This document shows, piece after piece, positions 24,261 to 28,533 of a stretch of 28,533 nucleotides of DNA. A program made the translations under genes and the position numbers. The stretch comes from an uncultured Chitinophagaceae bacterium (GTDB lineage: Bacteria; Bacteroidota; Bacteroidia; Chitinophagales; Chitinophagaceae): assembly GCA_946885335.1 (NCBI GenBank), contig CAMPGG010000006.1, positions 1 through 28,533 of the forward strand, in the 5' to 3' direction. The notes under the pieces were generated by a model, which saw nothing but the letters and a program-made list of their open reading frames with translations, made no database searches and was not told the origin of the DNA. Position 1 is the stretch's first letter; every line of letters starts with the position of its first letter.

Positions 24261-27200
24261 TTAAAACTGGATATTTACCCCCACTGCATAACTGCGTGCA
24301 TTAGGATAACCACCCGAATTATCACGTCCAAGCCCTGTTACCAACTCAGGATCAGGACCACTGTAATTTGAAAACGTATATACGTTATTGGCTGATAAAC
24401 TAAGCCGGCACGATGTCATACCAAATCGTTTTAAAACATCCCGGTTAACATTATACAGCAGCACCATATTATTTATTTTCCAATAAGTGCCATCCTCCAG
24501 GAATAGTGTTTGATTAGTGCGGAAAGGCATTAAGGTTCCAGCTCTTCTAAAATCGTAAGGGTTTGGATATTGTGCATTTGCGGTACCCGTTCCTTTATCA
24601 CCAGGCGAAGGTTTCCAATAATTAAAATTATCAATTGGCAACAAAGCGTTCAGGCTTGTGGGTGATGTATAATTTTTTAGTGCATCGGCCAATGCTGTAT
24701 TTAAAAGGTCTCTTGCTATTGTATAAGTTACATTGATGTTCAATTGAAATCCCTTATAAGATAGCTGAGAGCCTATACCACCTGTAACCAGCGGTTGCGG
24801 ATTTCCTATTGGTAACAAATCGTTCTCATCTATCACGTAATCACCATTTATATCCGTCCAGCGAGGATCGCCTCCCTGAAAATAATATCCTGTTCCGCTT
24901 CCCAATTGCAGTCTTTTGCCAGTTGCAATATTTACAGGAACGTCGGCTGTGCTGGCATAGATGCCCTGTGTATGAAACATAAGATTGGATAATGAGTTAC
25001 GGCCTATCCTGTATACCACGGGCACACTTGTAGTAACACCATTTACCGTTTCATTAATGCCAACGGTCATTTGTCTTAAATCATTGGGCAATTTGGTTAA
25101 AACATCTTTGTTTAAACCGCCATTAACAGATATACTCCATTGCCAGGCTTTACTTTGTTTTAATAAACGAAAGTTTGTTGACCACTCGAACCCATAATTC
25201 ACCAAACTTTTGGCATTAATTTTTAGCGTTTTAAATCCATTGATATCTGCAAGAGCAATATCCATTACCTGGTTATCAATGGAGCGGTAATAAGTTTCGA
25301 ATGTAGCTTCTACGGTATTATTCCATAAACCAAATTCCAATCCGCCATTTGTTTGCGTTTGCGTCTCTGGTAAGAAGTTGGTATTGGGAACGATATTATA
25401 GTCAATATATACCGTAGGATTATTATTGTACTGATCACCTACACGGTATTTTCCAAATACATCGAAAATGCTTCCGGTAGGTTTGATATTGCGACCCCAA
25501 CTGCCCCTTAAAGATCCATAGGTTAACCAGCCTGCATTATCAAAAAATTTCTCTTTATTAAAATTCCAGCGAACACTTACCGCGGGGTTCTGAGAATATC
25601 CCTGCGATGGTCCATTTGTTGAAAGTCCATCAAAGCGATAACTAATATCCAGGATATACTTACGGTCATAGTTATACGAAAATGAAGCACCGTAACCATG
25701 CTGACGGGTATCATTAATATTATTGAGCGTGCCTCCGCGGGTGGCAGACCAGTTATAACCTAAAGGTCCTTGTATCTGGTCATTAGGTGTTTGATTTAAA
25801 AGGATAGCATTTGCCCTGAAACCATACGAGTTGATCTCGTTAAATACATACCCGCTAAAATTATGTATATCCTTTAATGTCTTAACAAGGCTAATCGTTG
25901 ACCGGTTGTATAATGTATAAGTTCTATCGTTATAATTATATGCTTCAGAAGATCCTGCCTTAAGAAACGATGGTGTAAAGCGGTCTGCTGTCCCGGAATT
26001 GAAACTATAACTTAACAGGTTTCCGAAACGAATACCTGAAACAGGTTCATATTGCATATCCAGGCTGGATGCGATGTTGGTTGTTTTATTATTATTGATG
26101 ATGCTGGCTGTAGCCAGGGCGCTGTTGTTTTCAGAAAACAGTGAAGGTGGTGGTAATAAAGATGATGTTGAAGAGCCGGCTGCAACTCCAGTTTGCACCA
26201 ACCCTACGCCACTTCCATTTTGTTTTTGACCCAATGAACCGGAAAGGTTTACAACCATTCTGAAAGCATCAGACGGCTGGTACAGGGCATTCATACTTAA
26301 TGAGTATCTTTTGAAGCCTGTATTTTCAACAATACCATCTTCCTTATAGTAGTTCAGATTTGTTTTATAATTAAAGGTTCTGTCTCCACCATAAATGCTA
26401 AGATTATGTTGCTGGTTGAATGTATTGCGGAAATAATAATCCTGCCAGTTGGTGGCGTTATTATAATAGGGATTAAGACTATCCGATAAAAATGGCGTTT
26501 GGTTAATTAAAGCCTGTGATGATAAAATAGAAGTATCATAATCAAGAATGGCTTTTATCCTGTTCAGTCTTTCTTCCCTGCCACCGACAATTTCTCTTAA
26601 CCGCGGCGGTGTTTTCATAAAAAAATTAGATGAATACTGTATAATAGGAACTTTGGATTGACCACGTTTTGTTGTGATGATGATAACACCATATGCGGCA
26701 CGGGAGCCGTATTGCGAAGTAGCGGCAGCATCCCGCAATACATCAAATTGTTCAATATCTTCAGGTGGTATCAATGCCAATGGACTAATACCCGGGCCAC
26801 CTCCCTGGAAGCCATATTCATAATTCGTATTCACATCTACCGGCACACCATCTATTACAAATAATGGTGAGGTAGGTGTTAAAAATCCGTCCGCACTAAT
26901 GTTGTTACTTGAAAGTCCCCTGAGTTGAATGGTACCCATTGAACCTGGTGAACCTGTATTATTTTGCACATTCAATCCAGCCACTTTCCCCTGCAATAAT
27001 TCTACAACATTGGAAACAGGCACATTCTGTACAGCCCTTCCGCTGATAACGGTACTGGAGCCGGAAGATGTTTCACGGGTTTTAGATTTGAAGCCCTGAA
27101 CAACCACTTCCTGCATGGAATTTTGACTGGCTTCGATCGTTATTTCTAATGATGTTGCACTTGCAGTAACTGTTTTATTAACCGGTATAAATCCTACAAA

Positions 27201-27431
27201 AGAAAATATCAGCTCAGAGCCCACAGGTACAACAACACTAAACCGGCCTTCACTATCTGAATACCCTATTGGTTTTGGTGGCTTACCGACAGAAATGGTT
27301 ACGCCAGGTTTTCCAACTCCGGCATCTTTTTCTTTAACCACTCCACTAATCGTTATGTTGGTTTGCGCAAAACTTTCAGACCCAAAAGTTGTAAGTAAAG
27401 CAAGAACAATAATGCAACAGGCAAATCTCAT
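24261..27431 (-). CDS. susC: SusC/RagA-family TonB-dependent outer-membrane transporter
   Basis: This 1056-residue outer-membrane protein has a signal peptide ending about FAQ (1-23). A carboxypeptidase-regulatory-like domain (about 26-103) comes next: ITISGVVKEKDAGVGKPGVTI and a GYSDSEGRFSVVVP block. The plug (107-257) contains EVVVQGF, LLQGKVAGLNVQNNTGSPG, IQLRG, FVIDGVP and VLRDAAATSQYGSRAAYGVI. The barrel ends with NIQF, the usual aromatic C-terminus. There is no STN domain before the first domain, so direct FecR-type anti-sigma signalling is less likely. It pairs with SusD encoded 24 bp downstream and energises uptake through TonB. An in-frame stop lies just upstream, supporting this ATG. 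Confidence 0.96.
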   Translation of the reverse strand: MRFACCIIVLALLTTFGSESFAQTNITISGVVKEKDAGVGKPGVTISVGKPPKPIGYSDSEGRFSVVVPVGSELIFSFVGFIPVNKTVTASATSLEITIEASQNSMQEVVVQGFKSKTRETSSGSSTVISGRAVQNVPVSNVVELLQGKVAGLNVQNNTGSPGSMGTIQLRGLSSNNISADGFLTPTSPLFVIDGVPVDVNTNYEYGFQGGGPGISPLALIPPEDIEQFDVLRDAAATSQYGSRAAYGVIIITTKRGQSKVPIIQYSSNFFMKTPPRLREIVGGREERLNRIKAILDYDTSILSSQALINQTPFLSDSLNPYYNNATNWQDYYFRNTFNQQHNLSIYGGDRTFNYKTNLNYYKEDGIVENTGFKRYSLSMNALYQPSDAFRMVVNLSGSLGQKQNGSGVGLVQTGVAAGSSTSSLLPPPSLFSENNSALATASIINNNKTTNIASSLDMQYEPVSGIRFGNLLSYSFNSGTADRFTPSFLKAGSSEAYNYNDRTYTLYNRSTISLVKTLKDIHNFSGYVFNEINSYGFRANAILLNQTPNDQIQGPLGYNWSATRGGTLNNINDTRQHGYGASFSYNYDRKYILDISYRFDGLSTNGPSQGYSQNPAVSVRWNFNKEKFFDNAGWLTYGSLRGSWGRNIKPTGSIFDVFGKYRVGDQYNNNPTVYIDYNIVPNTNFLPETQTQTNGGLEFGLWNNTVEATFETYYRSIDNQVMDIALADINGFKTLKINAKSLVNYGFEWSTNFRLLKQSKAWQWSISVNGGLNKDVLTKLPNDLRQMTVGINETVNGVTTSVPVVYRIGRNSLSNLMFHTQGIYASTADVPVNIATGKRLQLGSGTGYYFQGGDPRWTDINGDYVIDENDLLPIGNPQPLVTGGIGSQLSYKGFQLNINVTYTIARDLLNTALADALKNYTSPTSLNALLPIDNFNYWKPSPGDKGTGTANAQYPNPYDFRRAGTLMPFRTNQTLFLEDGTYWKINNMVLLYNVNRDVLKRFGMTSCRLSLSANNVYTFSNYSGPDPELVTGLGRDNSGGYPNARSYAVGVNIQF

Positions 27432-27474
27432 TTCAATCAGTTTTAATTAATATTTTTTGTAGCAACTATTTTTA

Positions 27475-28518
27475 TCAGTCATTGGTAAACTTTGGGTTTT
27501 CATTCTTGAATGCAAAAACAATTTCCCATGATCCAGGCTCGTATATTGCAAAATCCAACCCTAACAAGGCATCCTCTTTCCTTCCACCAAATCCCAATCT
27601 TGAATAACCAAACTGCACTTTCGACCTCCTTCCATCCGCTGTAGTGTAACGTGTTGGCAACTCCACTAATGGAACAGGGAAAGCAACGTTATATGTTACA
27701 CCGGTAGCGGTCATGTCCATATCAAACCCATGCACCAGGTTTGGCCAGTCCGTATTGGAAAAAAGTGCGGGATCAATTGGATTGAAAAGTGTATCTAAAA
27801 ATTTGAAGGTTATACTATTACCTGTAACACCTGTTCCCTCCAGTTTGCGGATATAAACATCTACATCATAAAATGACAGGTAACGGTTAGTTGCAACACC
27901 TTTGATATTTGAAACGACAGAAGGAAAAACTCCATTGGAAAGTGGTTGTCCACTTACCGGATTGTAATTAGAAGGTTCATATGGCCTTTCTCTCAAAGGC
28001 ATCAGTTTCATATTACGATAATATCGCCGGCCCCCTGAATTGGATAATTCAATATCAAATAAATAACCTGAATCGGGTTGAGACCTGATATATGCAGACC
28101 GGGCTTCTGCCCACATAGTAAGCGCACCGGTGTGTGGGCTCATTTCAAATAGAGGACGATTTTGTATTTCACGTTTGCCTTCAATTTCAGCAAGTGATTT
28201 TTCATTACCATCGTAGGCTTTTTTCCAAACCTTTACAGGAAATACATCCGTTAATTCATTTGCAGGCTCACCGTTTCTTCTGCGCGGGTTAACTATTTTA
28301 AATGATGCGGGGAAAGAAGTACTTCCCTTAAAAAAATTATCCGTAAAGAAAGTTGTACGACCCAATACAGGTTGATACATATCTACAGTAAATTGTGAAT
28401 CTGCTCCAACCGTTTCTCTATCCTCAGGTAAATATTTATTACAGGAAATGGATATCATTACAACGCACAAAAACAAGATTGTAATTGAACCGGGATTATT
28501 TATTTTCTTATTTTTCAT
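27475..28518 (-). CDS. DUF5007 lipoprotein encoded upstream of susC
   Basis: This 347-residue lipoprotein has a lipobox ending at C26 (VVMISISC-NKYLPEDR). The CNKYLPEDRETVGADSQFT start, PVLGRTTFFTDNFFKGSTSFPASFKI block, PLFEMSPHTGALTMWAEAR segment and PGSWEIVFAFKNENP end match DUF5007, a Bacteroidota lipoprotein family of unknown function that lies beside SusCD (from memory). It sits 43 bp before SusC, and its start has the same TAAACACATGAAAA context as the genes starting at 21755 and, up to the first AAAA, 19980. It may be the first gene of the operon, with its promoter beyond the window end, or may itself follow further genes. Confidence 0.85.
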   Translation of the reverse strand: MKNKKINNPGSITILFLCVVMISISCNKYLPEDRETVGADSQFTVDMYQPVLGRTTFFTDNFFKGSTSFPASFKIVNPRRRNGEPANELTDVFPVKVWKKAYDGNEKSLAEIEGKREIQNRPLFEMSPHTGALTMWAEARSAYIRSQPDSGYLFDIELSNSGGRRYYRNMKLMPLRERPYEPSNYNPVSGQPLSNGVFPSVVSNIKGVATNRYLSFYDVDVYIRKLEGTGVTGNSITFKFLDTLFNPIDPALFSNTDWPNLVHGFDMDMTATGVTYNVAFPVPLVELPTRYTTADGRRSKVQFGYSRLGFGGRKEDALLGLDFAIYEPGSWEIVFAFKNENPKFTND

Positions 28519-28533
28519 GTGTTTATATAATTG

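Noticed and set aside
24985..26864. + strand reading frames within susC
   Set aside because: The SusC frame is intact over 1056 residues with all expected motifs; the opposite frames are short and featureless.
1..28533. tRNA, rRNA, CRISPR array or insertion sequence
   Set aside because: Nothing resembling a cloverleaf gene, regularly spaced repeat array or transposase was seen on either strand.

Overview
The window looks like a stretch of a Bacteroidota chromosome, most likely a member of the Chitinophagaceae (inference). The reasons are AT-rich DNA, a SusC/SusD pair with DUF5007, fasciclin, DUF5008 and DUF4983 lipoproteins, weak Shine-Dalgarno sequences, and short intergenic palindromes. 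Almost every gene fits one theme: binding, cutting and catabolising host-type, mucin-like glycoprotein glycans that carry fucose, sulfate and N-acetylhexosamines.

Layout. (1) 1-168 is the 3' end of a small TUDOR-like DUF2945 gene on the + strand. (2) 6052 down to 246 (- strand) is a fucose operon in transcription order: mutarotase, FucP-type permease, 2-keto-3-deoxy-L-fuconate dehydrogenase-like SDR, FAH-family diketo-acid hydrolase, L-fucose dehydrogenase-like SDR, secreted GH29 alpha-L-fucosidase. It encodes the non-phosphorylated oxidative fucose route but has no lactonase or L-fuconate dehydratase. (3) 6365-7918 (+ strand) is a divergent GlcNAc-6-sulfatase-like sulfatase. (4) 12208 down to 7976 (- strand) holds a GH109 alpha-N-acetylgalactosaminidase-like enzyme, a second sulfatase, and an N-acetylhexosamine-1-kinase-like protein. 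(5) 28518 down to 12344 (- strand) is a long polysaccharide-utilisation-type locus: DUF5007 lipoprotein, SusC, SusD, fasciclin lipoprotein, DUF5008/beta-propeller lipoprotein, a DUF4983 phosphodiesterase-fold lipoprotein, an M60 (mucinase-type) metallopeptidase with two F5/8-type C domains, a second DUF4983 lipoprotein, and a secreted protein of unknown function.

How it may work together (inference): SusC/D and the surface lipoproteins capture glycoprotein or glycopeptide. The M60 protease cuts the peptide backbone. The sulfatases, fucosidase and GH109 trim terminal groups. FucP and the oxidative pathway consume fucose, and the sugar-1-kinase salvages GlcNAc/GalNAc. No regulator gene is present. 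A near-identical LacI-type operator, TGTGCAAACG(A/G)TTGC, lies in the control region between the fucose operon and the first sulfatase, and again upstream of the GH109 gene, suggesting shared control.

The most unusual points are: the two DUF4983 proteins flanking the protease have lost canonical metal ligands; a conserved leader lies upstream of three lipoprotein genes and carries different palindromes in two copies; a predicted fucose dehydrogenase has YxxxN in place of YxxxK; and the fucose pathway lacks its two middle enzymes here. No tRNA, rRNA, CRISPR array or transposase gene was seen.
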